Notes: a model not told the origin generated them from the letters alone. A stretch of 64,000 nucleotides of DNA from an uncultured Eubacteriales bacterium (GCA_900545225.1 UQXZ01000005.1:49814-113813), one strand, 5' to 3'. Positions 1 to 9,528 are shown, counted from the stretch's first letter. A program made the numbers and translations.

Positions 1-615
1 CTTGTAGCCGGCAGAATTACGGCTCAGTACTATAAGCCGACGATTATCTTAACGGATGCCATGGGAGACTTTGAAGGACAGGCTAAGGCATCCGCCAGAT
101 CAATAGAGGGCTTTAACATGCATGAGGCACTTACATCAGTAAGTGATCTGTTGTTAAAGTTCGGTGGTCATAAAATGGCAGCGGGATTTTCCATTAATAT
201 TTCCGATATTCCGGAATTTACAAAAAGAATAAATGAATATCCTGCTGATCTGGGTACATATAAGGAAACAGTGTGGATAGATGTTCCAATGCCACCTTCT
301 TATGTGAGTGAAAAGCTCATTAATGAAATAAATATGCTTGCTCCATTTGGAGAGGGCAATAAGAAACCGTTATTTGCTTTTAAGGGATTAAAGGTTGTTG
401 ATGCCCGTGTTCTTGGTCAGAAAAACAATTTCTTAAAGCTCTTACTTGAAATGGAAAATGGAAAGAGATTTGTCGGTGTAAAGTTTATCAGCGCCGGTGA
501 TAAGATTCCTCAAGCCGGTAATGTGGTATCTGTTACATATTTCCCGGAAATAAATATATATGATGGTAATAAAAGCCTTCAGCTTAGAGTTGAAGACTTC
601 GTAAGTATAAGCTGA
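1..615 (+). CDS. recJ: Single-stranded-DNA exonuclease RecJ, C-terminal part (5'-truncated by window edge)
   Basis: The reading frame is open from base 1, so the 204 visible residues are the C-terminal part of a longer protein. It carries the RecJ/DHHA1 signature: VAGRI near the start, then SARSIEGFNM and a KFGGHKMAAGFS block whose GGH motif binds nucleotide or metal in this family. An OB-fold-like tail follows. RecJ degrades 5' ends of single-stranded DNA during recombination and base-excision or mismatch repair. The DHH catalytic domain lies outside the window. The gene ends in a strong hairpin shared with the opposing ClC gene. Confidence 0.9.
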   Translation, partial: LVAGRITAQYYKPTIILTDAMGDFEGQAKASARSIEGFNMHEALTSVSDLLLKFGGHKMAAGFSINISDIPEFTKRINEYPADLGTYKETVWIDVPMPPSYVSEKLINEINMLAPFGEGNKKPLFAFKGLKVVDARVLGQKNNFLKLLLEMENGKRFVGVKFISAGDKIPQAGNVVSVTYFPEINIYDGNKSLQLRVEDFVSIS

Positions 616-631
616 GAATAATTACAAAATA

Positions 632-666
632 AAAACGGTCAGATTAAATCTGACCGTTTATTTTTA
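632..666. terminator. Bidirectional rho-independent terminator
   Basis: The inverted repeat AAACGGTCAGATT / AATCTGACCGTTT is flanked by A-runs on the left and T-runs on the right. It can therefore end recJ on the plus strand and the ClC gene on the minus strand. Confidence 0.85.
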
Positions 667-711
667 TCTTTATATTAACTTGAAATCGTAAGCACACAGA
701 TATCTTTTATG

Positions 712-2013
712 TCAGGTATCTATATGATGTGATTTTCTGTTAATAAATGTTGTACTGTATTTTGAGTACATAATTTTCTGAGTTTTATAAATACTGAAGT
801 ATTCGGAAATTAGGTAACTTACCGCAACGCATATCATGGTGTAGTAAATCTGACTGGCACCAAATAATTCCACGGAGAATACTATGGCCGTGATCGGACT
901 GTTTGTAACACCGCAGAATACGGCTGCCATTCCACATGCCACAACAAGTGGGATTGGAAGTCCAAACATAGGTGCAAGGAAACTTCCCAGTGAGGCACCC
1001 ACGAACATGGCAGGAGCAATTTCTCCTCCCTTGAATCCGGCGCCCAGGGACACCGCCGTAAACAGTATTTTCAGCAGGAATACATACCATGGTGCGGAAA
1101 CAAACAGTAAATCAGGAATCTGGCTGATACCTGTTCCAAGGTACTCATTTGACTGTAATACAAGTGTAAGAAGCGCTACAATTCCTCCACCTACAGCCAT
1201 TATTAAGTACTGGTTCTTTAATACAGCTTTGAAGAACTTTGAAAATGTTTCAAATGCTACTATGTAGAGCATACTTACAGCCGCAAATATGATTCCGAGT
1301 AATACAAGCTTACTACCGCTGGCAAAGTTAATTGATGGAACATCACCTATTGAAAATGTAGTTGCAGCTATTCCCATATATTTGGAAATACCTCTCGCAA
1401 TAATTGCTGATAAGAAGCATGGTACGATGGCTGCGTAATGCATAACACCAACGCTGACAACTTCCATGGCAAATATTGATGAGGCAGCGGGAGCACCGAA
1501 AACTACTGCGTAGCAGGCGCCCATACCGGCCATAATAAGAACATGCTTATCATTTTCATCCAGACGGAAAATTCGTCCCAGTGTATTACCGAAGGATCCA
1601 CCCATCTGGAAGTTGGCAGATCCTCGACCGCATGAACCACCGCACAGGTGTGTAAGTAACATTCCTGAGAAGATAAGAGGTATTACTCGGAATGAAATTT
1701 TTTCACCGGACTGTACGGACTGGATAATAAGGTTACTTCCTGTATTTCCTGCCTGTCTGAATATCTGATACAGGAATACTATGAAAACACCTGCAAGAGG
1801 GAGGAAATATACAAGCCATGGATTTTCCAATCGGAGATTTGTGACAAAATTATATGCGTGTGTCGCAAATGTACCTAAAAAGCCAAGAACCACACCTAAA
1901 ATAATGGAATAAAAACACCATTTTATAAGTGTTACAAAGGCTAATCTCTCTTTGTTGGCAAATTCGCCTACATCCTTTTTGTCATAAAAAAACTTTTTTG
2001 TAAAACGAGACAT
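712..2013 (-). CDS. ClC-family anion channel/transporter, gating glutamate absent
   Basis: This 433-residue polytopic membrane protein has the ClC fold: a GNTGSNLII block near residue 90, the selectivity-filter region GGSCGRGS...QMGGS at 125-140, FGAPAASSIFAMEV near 170, and GAGFKGGEIAPAMF in the C-terminal half. The pattern resembles the bacterial EriC/ClC-F (halide or fluoride) branch more than E. coli ClcA. The normally invariant glutamate of GREG is Gly131 here, and the codon was checked on the minus strand. In known ClC proteins that side chain gates the pore and couples protons. Its start codon overlaps the stop of the upstream CYTH gene by one base, so the two are probably co-translated. 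The transported ion is not known. Confidence 0.85.
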   Translation of the reverse strand: MSRFTKKFFYDKKDVGEFANKERLAFVTLIKWCFYSIILGVVLGFLGTFATHAYNFVTNLRLENPWLVYFLPLAGVFIVFLYQIFRQAGNTGSNLIIQSVQSGEKISFRVIPLIFSGMLLTHLCGGSCGRGSANFQMGGSFGNTLGRIFRLDENDKHVLIMAGMGACYAVVFGAPAASSIFAMEVVSVGVMHYAAIVPCFLSAIIARGISKYMGIAATTFSIGDVPSINFASGSKLVLLGIIFAAVSMLYIVAFETFSKFFKAVLKNQYLIMAVGGGIVALLTLVLQSNEYLGTGISQIPDLLFVSAPWYVFLLKILFTAVSLGAGFKGGEIAPAMFVGASLGSFLAPMFGLPIPLVVACGMAAVFCGVTNSPITAIVFSVELFGASQIYYTMICVAVSYLISEYFSIYKTQKIMYSKYSTTFINRKSHHIDT

Positions 2014-2480
2014 TATAAATCCCTTTCGGTCGGAAGACCAAACTTGCTTAAATGTGCATTAGAATATCTTTTGTCCATTGTAACTTCTTCACCAAACCAG
2101 TGTGGTGGAACATATTCATCTGCTTCTTCAACAGAATCAAATTCAACCTCTGCAACTACCAGTCCTTCAAGATCTTTTTCAAATATATCCAGTTCAATGG
2201 TAAATGCACCGTGAGGTATTTCATATCTCTTCTTTGAAATGATTATTCCATCACTTTTTGGTAAAAGATGTTCATAGGCTTCTTCTGTAAGTGGAAGATT
2301 GGCTTCTTCATGGGCTAAAGCCACGCCGCCTGATTTATATGTCATATAATATAAATCATTATCTTTTCTTACTCTGATTGCCGGAACTGTACAAAGATAT
2401 CCCTGTTCGATAATTCGTAATTTATAACTATCTAAATTATCAGGTATTGATTTAACCAAAAATTTCTTTTCTATTTCCAT
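2013..2480 (-). CDS. CYTH domain protein (triphosphate tunnel metalloenzyme family)
   Basis: This small soluble protein of about 155 residues opens with MEIEKKF, the ExExK metal and triphosphate-binding signature of CYTH enzymes. Alternating basic and acidic strands follow (RVRKDNDLYYMTYK, ISKKRYEIPH, ELDIFEKDLEGLVVAEVEF), as in the tunnel barrel. Family members hydrolyse inorganic triphosphate or make cAMP or thiamine triphosphate; the usual role in Firmicutes is tripolyphosphatase. An in-frame ATG lies 30 bases upstream at 2510. I prefer 2480 because ExExK normally sits at the N-terminus, although neither start has a clear ribosome binding site. It forms a two-gene operon with the ClC gene. 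Confidence 0.8.
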   Translation of the reverse strand: MEIEKKFLVKSIPDNLDSYKLRIIEQGYLCTVPAIRVRKDNDLYYMTYKSGGVALAHEEANLPLTEEAYEHLLPKSDGIIISKKRYEIPHGAFTIELDIFEKDLEGLVVAEVEFDSVEEADEYVPPHWFGEEVTMDKRYSNAHLSKFGLPTERDL

Positions 2481-2508
2481 AGTTTTATACGTAAATCCAT
2501 TTATAAAC

Positions 2509-2530
2509 AAAAAATAGCGATTTTCATCGC
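2509..2530 (-). terminator. Small GC hairpin with T-run upstream of the CYTH gene
   Basis: On the minus strand GCGAT-GAAA-ATCGC is followed by TATTTTTT, ending about 30 bases before the CYTH start. The stem is only 5 bp. It looks like a weak intrinsic terminator inside the leader, so it may be an attenuator. Confidence 0.35.
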
Positions 2531-2602
2531 CGTTACAAATATATAATCTATATCAAAAAGAAAAAAAAACAATGAATATTATTAAAAATGATAAGAAGAA
2601 AG

Positions 2603-2638
2603 AAAAATAAAAAACTGGCTTATAAAAATAAGCCAGTT
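2603..2638 (-). terminator. Rho-independent terminator of the HU gene
   Basis: On the minus strand AACTGGCTTAT and ATAAGCCAGTT pair and are followed by TTTTTTATTTTT. It lies about 75 bases past the HU stop codon and separates HU from the CYTH/ClC operon. Confidence 0.85.
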
Positions 2639-2713
2639 CCAATAAATCTTTATTAAATAAATTCTTCTATTAAATGTCGGATTTATTTAAATAATAATTA
2701 TTTTATTATCAGA

Positions 2714-3040
2714 TTATTTCTTTTTCTTAGCTGCAACCTTAGCAGGAGCCTTCTTAGCTTCAGCCTTTACGTTAACAAGGTCCTTAAGAGCTTTACCAGG
2801 CTTAAACTTAGGTGCGATTGAAGCAGGAATCTGAATTTCAGCACCTGTCTGTGGGTTTTTACCAACTCTTGCAGCTCTTTCAGATGTTTCGAATGTACCG
2901 AAACCTACAAGCTGAATCTTGTTTCCTTCTTTAAGCTCTTCTGAAACTGTCTCGATGAATGCTGCTAAAAACTTCTCAGCATCTACCTTCTTAATGTCAG
3001 CTTTCTCTGAAATTGCAGCAATTAATTCGCTCTTATTCAT
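2714..3040 (-). CDS. hup: HU-family nucleoid DNA-binding protein
   Basis: The protein has 108 residues. The first 90 match HU: MNKSELIAAISEKA at the start, a VGFGTFE turn and the DNA-intercalating arm RVGKNPQTGAEIQIPAS. HU dimers bend DNA non-specifically and organise the nucleoid. The last 18 residues form an Ala/Lys-rich tail ending in four lysines, longer than the standard 90-residue HU; such tails occur in some Firmicutes and Actinobacteria and add DNA affinity. The start has a strong GGGAGG site and the gene has its own promoter and terminator. Confidence 0.93.
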   Translation of the reverse strand: MNKSELIAAISEKADIKKVDAEKFLAAFIETVSEELKEGNKIQLVGFGTFETSERAARVGKNPQTGAEIQIPASIAPKFKPGKALKDLVNVKAEAKKAPAKVAAKKKK

Positions 3041-3086
3041 AATTGTTATCCTCCCTCAAATTGGACAATTTAAAATACACGTTTTA

Positions 3087-3115
3087 CTTATAATCTATTA
3101 TGCTTTTATTGTCAA
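3087..3115 (-). promoter_or_regulatory. Sigma-A promoter of the HU gene
   Basis: On the minus strand TTGACA (3110-3115) is separated by exactly 17 bp from TATAAG (3087-3092). It lies about 47 bases upstream of the HU start. Confidence 0.75.
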
Positions 3116-3203
3116 TAAAAAAAGCCAAAAAGCTTGATAAAAAGTGACTTTCAAGGGATCTTTGGTTGCAAATACAACTATATTTGAAACAATATTTTAC
3201 TAT

Positions 3204-3221
3204 TTGTTAATTTATTATCAG
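3204..3221 (+). promoter_or_regulatory. Candidate Rex operator upstream of rex
   Basis: TTGTTAATTTATTATCAG matches the published Rex consensus TTGTTAA-N4-TTAACAA in the whole left half and 5 of 7 bases in the right half. It lies between the divergent HU and rex genes, which would fit autoregulation. No binding evidence exists beyond the match. Confidence 0.4.
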
Positions 3222-3311
3222 AGTGCTATTATTTAAAAATGAACATATGTTAACGGATTGTTATTAATAATGGAGTAACACCGCTTTTTTAGCAGATTTG
3301 GAGAAAATAAA

Positions 3312-3986
3312 ATGAAAGATGGCGACACCAAAAAGATTTCAGTAGCGGTGGTAAAAAGATTACCAATATACAGAAGACATTTGAAGGACTTAATGGATGC
3401 AGGAATATACAGAATCTCATCAAAGGAACTGAGTCTCAGAATGAAAACCACATCATCTCAGATAAGACAGGATCTGAATCAGTTTGGTACATTTGGTCAG
3501 CAGGGGTACGGTTATAACGTAAGAAATTTATATGATGAAATATGCAGTATTCTCGGTCTGAAGGAAAAACATAACACTATAATTATAGGAACAAGCACAA
3601 CATTAAGAGCCCTAATAAGCAAACATAATCTGCTTGGAAGAGAGTCATTTCCTGTTGTGGGAGTATTTGATACAAACAGGGTAAATGTAGGAGAGAATCT
3701 AGACGGATATATAATTAAGGATCTTAAGGATTTAAAGGATCTTCTTAAGGAAACTACTGTAGATATTGCAATAGTTGAGCTTTTCAAAAATGAAGTTAAG
3801 TCCGTGGTTAATGAATTAATCGACAATGAAATTAAGGAAATCCTCAATATTTCTGATACGGATCTCAGATATGCGTCAGACGTACATATTGAAAATATTA
3901 ATATTTCGGATGCGCTTTTAAGACTGTCATTCCATGCATCTGAAAGAAAAAGAGAAGAAGCAGGCGATTTATCTGAAGATATGTGA
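3312..3986 (+). CDS. rex: Redox-sensing transcriptional repressor Rex, degenerate NAD-binding motif
   Basis: The N-terminal winged helix is typical of Rex (RISSKELSLRMKTTSSQIRQDL, then FGTFGQQGYGYNV). The C-terminal Rossmann domain and the swapped helix LLRLSFHASE are also present, total 224 residues. Rex normally senses the NADH/NAD+ ratio and represses fermentation and respiration genes. In this copy the glycine-rich GAGNLG dinucleotide loop reads GTSTTL (residues 93-98), so NADH sensing may be altered or lost. The start is set by GGAG 9 bases upstream. It is followed 16 bases later by nnr, whose product repairs damaged NAD(P)H. Confidence 0.88.
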   Translation: MKDGDTKKISVAVVKRLPIYRRHLKDLMDAGIYRISSKELSLRMKTTSSQIRQDLNQFGTFGQQGYGYNVRNLYDEICSILGLKEKHNTIIIGTSTTLRALISKHNLLGRESFPVVGVFDTNRVNVGENLDGYIIKDLKDLKDLLKETTVDIAIVELFKNEVKSVVNELIDNEIKEILNISDTDLRYASDVHIENINISDALLRLSFHASERKREEAGDLSEDM

Positions 3987-4002
3987 ATAAAGGAGATACT
4001 GT

Positions 4003-5580
4003 ATGGAAAGATTGTATAGTGCAGAGCAGGCAAGAGAGGTAGACCGTCTTACAAGTGAAGAGTGCCATATTCCGTCAATTTTACTTATGGAAAGGGCGGC
4101 TCTACATATTTCAGAGAGAGTTGCAAATGTATATGACAATTCAATAAGAGATAATGCTTTTGTAAAAAACAAAAAGGTTTTAGCTGTGGCTGGTTCCGGT
4201 AATAACGGTGGTGACGTTGTTGCGGCGACAAGACAGTTATCAGAGAAAAATATAGTCTGCGACATTTATGTTATTTCAAAAAACGTAAAGCCATCCTTAA
4301 AGGAACAGATTGATATGGTATCTGCCATCGGCTTAAATATATTTTATGAATGTCCTGATATGTCTCAATATGGAATTATTATTGACGGCGTATTTGGAAC
4401 AGGGCTGGGCAGAGATGTATCAGGTAAATACAAAACTGTTATCGAAGAAATTAATAAAGCAGGTTCATATATAATTGCCGCAGACATACCTTCAGGAATA
4501 TCTGCAGACAGCGGTAAGGTCCTCGGCTGTGCAGTAAAGGCCGATGAAACGCTTGTATTTGGAAGAAACAAGCTTGGCCTTACACTTTATCCTGCATTAG
4601 ATTATGTGGGAGATGTACATGTATGCAAAATTGGCTTCCCTGCATTTATTGAAAAGAAGGTTGCGGACACATATTTCTTATTAGAAGAAAATGATGTAAA
4701 CATTCTCAAAGACAGAGATGACAATTCCAATAAGGGAACATTTGGTAATATACTTGTTGTGGCAGGTTCAGAAAATATGGGCGGTGCTGGAATTTTAAGT
4801 GCATCATCTGCATTACACAGCGGTGCAGGCAAAGTTACAGTCTGTACTCATGTAAGAAATAGAACTGCAGTTTTAAGTCATGTTCCTGAGGTAATCCTTG
4901 AACTTTATGACAGTGATGAGACTGAAGCAATCTGCAACTGGATAAGAGAAAATGTAAACGGTTTCAGCTCTGTAATAGTAGGTCCTGGCCTTGGCATGGG
5001 CGAAGAATCAGGAGCCATTGTAAAAGCTGTTCTGGAATCCTCAGAAATAAGTACAATTATTGATGCTGACGCATTGAATATCTGCGCCGAAGAACTTTGC
5101 AGAAATGAAAATGTATTCCTATCAAAGAGAAGAAAGTACAATACCATAATTACTCCTCATATTAAGGAATTCAGCAGACTGACAGGACTCAGCGTTTCTG
5201 AAATTAAATCTGATATTGTAAATGTTGCTAAAATCTGGGCTAAAAGATTAAATGTCATTTTAGTTTTAAAAGATTCAAAGACAATAATTACAGACGGATA
5301 CAGAGTTATCATTAACAATTACGGATGTAATGGAATGGCAACAGCAGGTTCAGGTGATGTACTCTCAGGAATTATCGCCAATGCTGTACTTAGTACTCCA
5401 GAATATTCATATACTTATACAGATGAAGAAAAGAAGTGTGCTAATCAGGCACAGCTTGAAAACGTTGCCAGAGGAGTACTGCTTCACGCACTTGCAGGAG
5501 AAGCTGCAAGAGACGTAAATGGCAACAACAGTATGAGTGCAACTGATATTGTTAAAGGGATTGGCATTGTGCTAAAATAA
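4003..5580 (+). CDS. nnr: Bifunctional NAD(P)H-hydrate epimerase/dehydratase
   Basis: This is a 525-residue fusion. The N-terminal YjeF_N (NnrE) domain has GSGNNGGDVVAA and DGVFGTGLGR motifs and epimerises R- to S-NAD(P)HX. The C-terminal ribokinase-like YjeF_C (NnrD) domain starts near residue 240 (GTFGNILVVAGS) and has PGLGMG and the phosphate-binding TAGSGDVLSGI; it dehydrates S-NAD(P)HX back to NAD(P)H with ADP or ATP. It acts in the cytosol as a metabolite-repair enzyme. It sits between rex and alr, and GGAGAT precedes the ATG. Confidence 0.93.
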   Translation: MERLYSAEQAREVDRLTSEECHIPSILLMERAALHISERVANVYDNSIRDNAFVKNKKVLAVAGSGNNGGDVVAATRQLSEKNIVCDIYVISKNVKPSLKEQIDMVSAIGLNIFYECPDMSQYGIIIDGVFGTGLGRDVSGKYKTVIEEINKAGSYIIAADIPSGISADSGKVLGCAVKADETLVFGRNKLGLTLYPALDYVGDVHVCKIGFPAFIEKKVADTYFLLEENDVNILKDRDDNSNKGTFGNILVVAGSENMGGAGILSASSALHSGAGKVTVCTHVRNRTAVLSHVPEVILELYDSDETEAICNWIRENVNGFSSVIVGPGLGMGEESGAIVKAVLESSEISTIIDADALNICAEELCRNENVFLSKRRKYNTIITPHIKEFSRLTGLSVSEIKSDIVNVAKIWAKRLNVILVLKDSKTIITDGYRVIINNYGCNGMATAGSGDVLSGIIANAVLSTPEYSYTYTDEEKKCANQAQLENVARGVLLHALAGEAARDVNGNNSMSATDIVKGIGIVLK

Positions 5581-5615
5581 ATATTTCAAGTATTTACAAT
5601 TGAAGGACAATAGAA

Positions 5616-6785
5616 ATGGATGATTATAAACGAGCCTACGAAGATGTAAATCTCGACGTAATAAAAAATAATGTAGATATTATTATGAAGAGAACAAAGC
5701 CGGGAACTAAGGCTCTGATAGTTGTTAAGGCGGATGCATACGGACATGGCGATGTGCCGGTAGCCAGAGCACTTGAATCAAGAGCTGACTATTTTGCGGT
5801 TGCTACAGGACCAGAGGCAATTAATCTTAGAGAAAATGGTATAACAAAGCCAATTCTCATACTTGGATTTGTTGCATATGAAGAATATGAAGATCTTATA
5901 AATAATGATGTGGATCTTGTAATATTTGATAAGGAATCTGCAGATGCCTTATCTGAGGCCGCTAAGAAAATTGGTAAAACTGCCAAGTGCCACGTAAAAG
6001 TGGATACTGGTATGAGAAGAATAGGTGTTGAGCCGGTTAAGGAAAGTGTTGAGATTGTAAAATATATCAAGGATCTTGATAATGTTGACGCTCACGGTAT
6101 ATTTACACACTTTTTCGCAGCGGACAGCGTGGACAAGAGCCGTGCACAGAAGCAGTATAAGCTATTTACTGGCTTTATAGACATGTGTAAGGATGAAGGG
6201 GTAACATTCGACATTTGTCACTGTGCTAACTCAGCTGCCGCAATGGATATGCCTGAAACAAATATGGATATGGTAAGAATAGGAATTTCCATGTATGGAC
6301 TTGATCCATCAGAAGAAGTTCCAGTGGCAGAGGCCGGATTAGCTCCTGCAATGTCTCTTAAATGCAGAATTTCCATGGTGAAGACAATACATAAGGGCGA
6401 CAGCGTAGGCTACGGCGGAGTCTATGTGGCAGATGAGGACAGAAAGATAGCAACACTGTCCATCGGCTATGCTGACGGCTATCCAAGAAGCTTATCTAAT
6501 AAGGGATATGTACTTATAAATGGTAAGAAAGCTAACATAGTAGGTAACATTTGTATGGATCAGCTCATGGTTGATTGTACGGATATTGAGGATGTAAAGC
6601 GTGGTGATATTGTTACCATGATTGGTACAGACGGTGATGAATCTATCAGAGTTGAGGATTTATCAGCAATTTCCGGAAGATTTAACTATGAATTTGTATG
6701 TGGAATAACAAAGCGTATTCCAAGAAATTATTATGAAAATGGTAATTACATTAGTACACATGAGCATTTTCACGAAAAATGGTAA
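5616..6785 (+). CDS. alr: Alanine racemase
   Basis: This PLP enzyme interconverts L- and D-alanine for peptidoglycan. Lys38 in VVKADAYGHG is the expected Schiff-base lysine, and the tyrosine in GDSVGYGGVY is the second catalytic base. IGYADGYPRS and GNICMDQLMVD are family blocks of the C-terminal barrel. The family normally ends soon after the KRIPRNY block; here about 17 extra residues are encoded by an imperfect repeat that continues past the stop codon. It lies 35 bases after nnr and is probably in the same operon. Confidence 0.93.
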   Translation: MDDYKRAYEDVNLDVIKNNVDIIMKRTKPGTKALIVVKADAYGHGDVPVARALESRADYFAVATGPEAINLRENGITKPILILGFVAYEEYEDLINNDVDLVIFDKESADALSEAAKKIGKTAKCHVKVDTGMRRIGVEPVKESVEIVKYIKDLDNVDAHGIFTHFFAADSVDKSRAQKQYKLFTGFIDMCKDEGVTFDICHCANSAAAMDMPETNMDMVRIGISMYGLDPSEEVPVAEAGLAPAMSLKCRISMVKTIHKGDSVGYGGVYVADEDRKIATLSIGYADGYPRSLSNKGYVLINGKKANIVGNICMDQLMVDCTDIEDVKRGDIVTMIGTDGDESIRVEDLSAISGRFNYEFVCGITKRIPRNYYENGNYISTHEHFHEKW

Positions 6786-6840
6786 TTACATTAATGCACA
6801 TGAATAAATACCCATGAGTATTTTCATGAAAAGTGGTAAT
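6735..6840 (+). repeat. Imperfect direct repeats across the alr 3' end
   Basis: A block beginning GAAAATGGTAATTACATTA recurs at about 6735 and 6774, and a shorter GAAAAGTGGTAAT recurs at 6828. The second copy has a 14-base insertion. The repeats encode the last residues of Alr and fill the gap to the next gene. Confidence 0.7.
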
Positions 6841-6866
6841 TGTGGATTTATGAAAGGATGTTTAGT

Positions 6867-7736
6867 ATGAAGGACGATTCTCCCCGAGAAAAGAAAGGAT
6901 TTTTTTCTGTATTTAAGAAATCAAAACAAAAGAAGAGTGATGAAGAAGTAACTGAGGAAATTAAGGATATTGTTCAGGAAAGTCATGAGGCCGGTGTCAT
7001 AGCAGAGAACACCGTAGAAATGATTAACAATATTATTGATCTTGGTGAAAAGACTGTTTCTGATGTTATGACACACAGAAAAAATGTTGTTTTCATGGAT
7101 GCCGAAGCAACCCTCGAAGAAACATTTGAAAAAACAATGCAGGACGGATTTTCAAGATATCCTGTATATGTAGATAATATTGATAACATTGTTGGTATCT
7201 ACCATATAAGAGACCTTGTTAAATGCTATTTCAAGCCTGAAAACAGAGGTAAGACTTTACTTCAGTTAAGCGAAGAACTTCTTATGGAGGTTTCTGCAGT
7301 TCCTGAAACAAGACTTATAAGTAAGCTCTTTAAGGAAATGCAGCACAAGAAGTCCCATATGGTTTTAGTTGTAGACGAATATGGTGAAACAGCCGGCATT
7401 GTTACAATGGAAGATGTGCTTGAGGAAATTGTCGGTAACATTTGGGATGAGCATGATGAGCCTGATACAGGTATCGATAAACAGAAAGACGGATCATACT
7501 TATTATACGGCCACACAGAATTGTCAGAGGCAGGAGATGCCTTAGACATAGAGTTTGGCAATGAGAATATTGAAACCGTCAATGGATTTATGACATACAA
7601 CCTTGGACACATTCCTCAGGAGGGCGAAAAGTTCTCTTTTGAATTTAAGGGGTATTTATTTGAAATAATAAGTGTAAAGAACAGAGTGGTTGAAGAAGTT
7701 AAGGCTACAAAGCTCTATGATTATTCAGAAGACTAA
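6867..7736 (+). CDS. CorC/TlyC-type CBS-domain protein without membrane domain
   Basis: This 289-residue soluble protein has a basic N-terminus, two CBS domains (about 60-180: KTVSDVMTHR...GFSRYPVY...VVDEYGETAGIVTMEDVLEEIVG) and a C-terminal CorC_HlyC/transporter-associated domain. It matches the cytosolic half of CorC/MpfA proteins, which act in Mg2+ efflux or bind adenine nucleotides. The DUF21 transmembrane half is absent, as in E. coli CorC. I chose ATG 6867 because AAAGGA lies about 9 bases before it; in-frame TTG 6840 and ATG 6858 are less well placed. Confidence 0.82.
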   Translation: MKDDSPREKKGFFSVFKKSKQKKSDEEVTEEIKDIVQESHEAGVIAENTVEMINNIIDLGEKTVSDVMTHRKNVVFMDAEATLEETFEKTMQDGFSRYPVYVDNIDNIVGIYHIRDLVKCYFKPENRGKTLLQLSEELLMEVSAVPETRLISKLFKEMQHKKSHMVLVVDEYGETAGIVTMEDVLEEIVGNIWDEHDEPDTGIDKQKDGSYLLYGHTELSEAGDALDIEFGNENIETVNGFMTYNLGHIPQEGEKFSFEFKGYLFEIISVKNRVVEEVKATKLYDYSED

Positions 7737-7776
7737 TGTTTTTAACAACTGTTTTAATATGATTATTTAAATGGTT

Positions 7777-7811
7777 TAGATAGCCGATAAATTGTCGGTT
7801 ATCTAATTTTT
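7777..7811 (+). terminator. Rho-independent terminator after the CBS gene
   Basis: AGATAGCCGAT and GTCGGTTATCT form an 11-bp stem with two G-U pairs, followed by AATTTTT. Confidence 0.75.
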
Positions 7812-7851
7812 AAAAATTAAAGAAAAAAATAGACAAAAAAATAAAGTTTCA

Positions 7852-7880
7852 TTGACAATTTACTTATTAAATTGTACAGT
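7852..7880 (+). promoter_or_regulatory. Sigma-A promoter of ilvN-ilvC
   Basis: TTGACA (7852-7857) and TACAGT (7875-7880) are 17 bp apart, 56 bases upstream of ilvN. Confidence 0.6.
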
Positions 7881-7936
7881 AAACTATATTTTACTTATTA
7901 TAATTAAATTACAAATTAAAAATAGGAGGTGCGAAA

Positions 7937-8428
7937 GTGAGAAAAGCAGTTTTTTCATTGCTTGTAGAAAACTCTTCAGGCGTGCTTAGCCGCGTTTCCG
8001 GTCTTTTCAGCAGAAGAGGATATAATATTGAATCTTTAACCGTAGGTGAAACCCTCGATCCAAACTATTCTAGAATGACAATTGTCGCATCAGGTGACGA
8101 AGACGTTTTAGATCAGATTGAAAAGCAGTTGGGTAAACTTATTGATATTAAAGAAATCAAGGAACTTCCTATTTCAGAAACAGTATGCAGAGAATTAATA
8201 CTTGTAAAGGTTGCATGTGATGCTGCACAGAGAAGTGAAATTGCTTCACTTTCTAGCATTTTCCACGCGAAGGTGTTGGACGTTGCAGAAAATTCAGTTG
8301 TAATTGAACTCACAGGCAATCAGTCAAAGCTCAATGCATTTGTCAGCTTACTTAACAGCTACCATATCATTGAGATAGCAAGAACAGGTATTACTGCCCT
8401 TGAAAGAGGAACTGAAACTGTCCAATAA
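7937..8428 (+). CDS. ilvN: Acetolactate synthase small (regulatory) subunit
   Basis: This 163-residue protein starts with an ACT domain (FSLLVENSSGVLSRVSGLFSRRGYNIESLTVG, the usual valine-binding face) and ends with the ALS_ss_C domain (RELILVKV...GITALERG). It binds the catalytic IlvB subunit and confers feedback control by branched-chain amino acids. No ilvB gene is present in the window, so the large subunit must be encoded elsewhere. The start is GTG with AGGAGG 8 bases upstream. ilvC follows after 74 bases. Confidence 0.93.
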   Translation: MRKAVFSLLVENSSGVLSRVSGLFSRRGYNIESLTVGETLDPNYSRMTIVASGDEDVLDQIEKQLGKLIDIKEIKELPISETVCRELILVKVACDAAQRSEIASLSSIFHAKVLDVAENSVVIELTGNQSKLNAFVSLLNSYHIIEIARTGITALERGTETVQ

Positions 8429-8448
8429 ATAACATATAATGTATTTAA

Positions 8449-9528
<1,080 letters not shown>

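Noticed and set aside
884..1267. Plus-strand frame of 127 codons opposite the ClC gene
   Set aside because: It lies wholly within the ClC gene on the other strand, has no ribosome site and shows no recognisable domain.
3512..4033. Minus-strand frame of 173 codons opposite rex
   Set aside because: Rich in Ser/Ile/Leu as expected from the complement of an AT-rich gene; rex is the clear gene here.
7740..7936. A T-box or leucine-type attenuator before ilvN
   Set aside because: No T-box core (AGGGTGGNACCGCG) and no leader peptide with Leu/Val/Ile codons; only the terminator of the preceding gene and a promoter were found.
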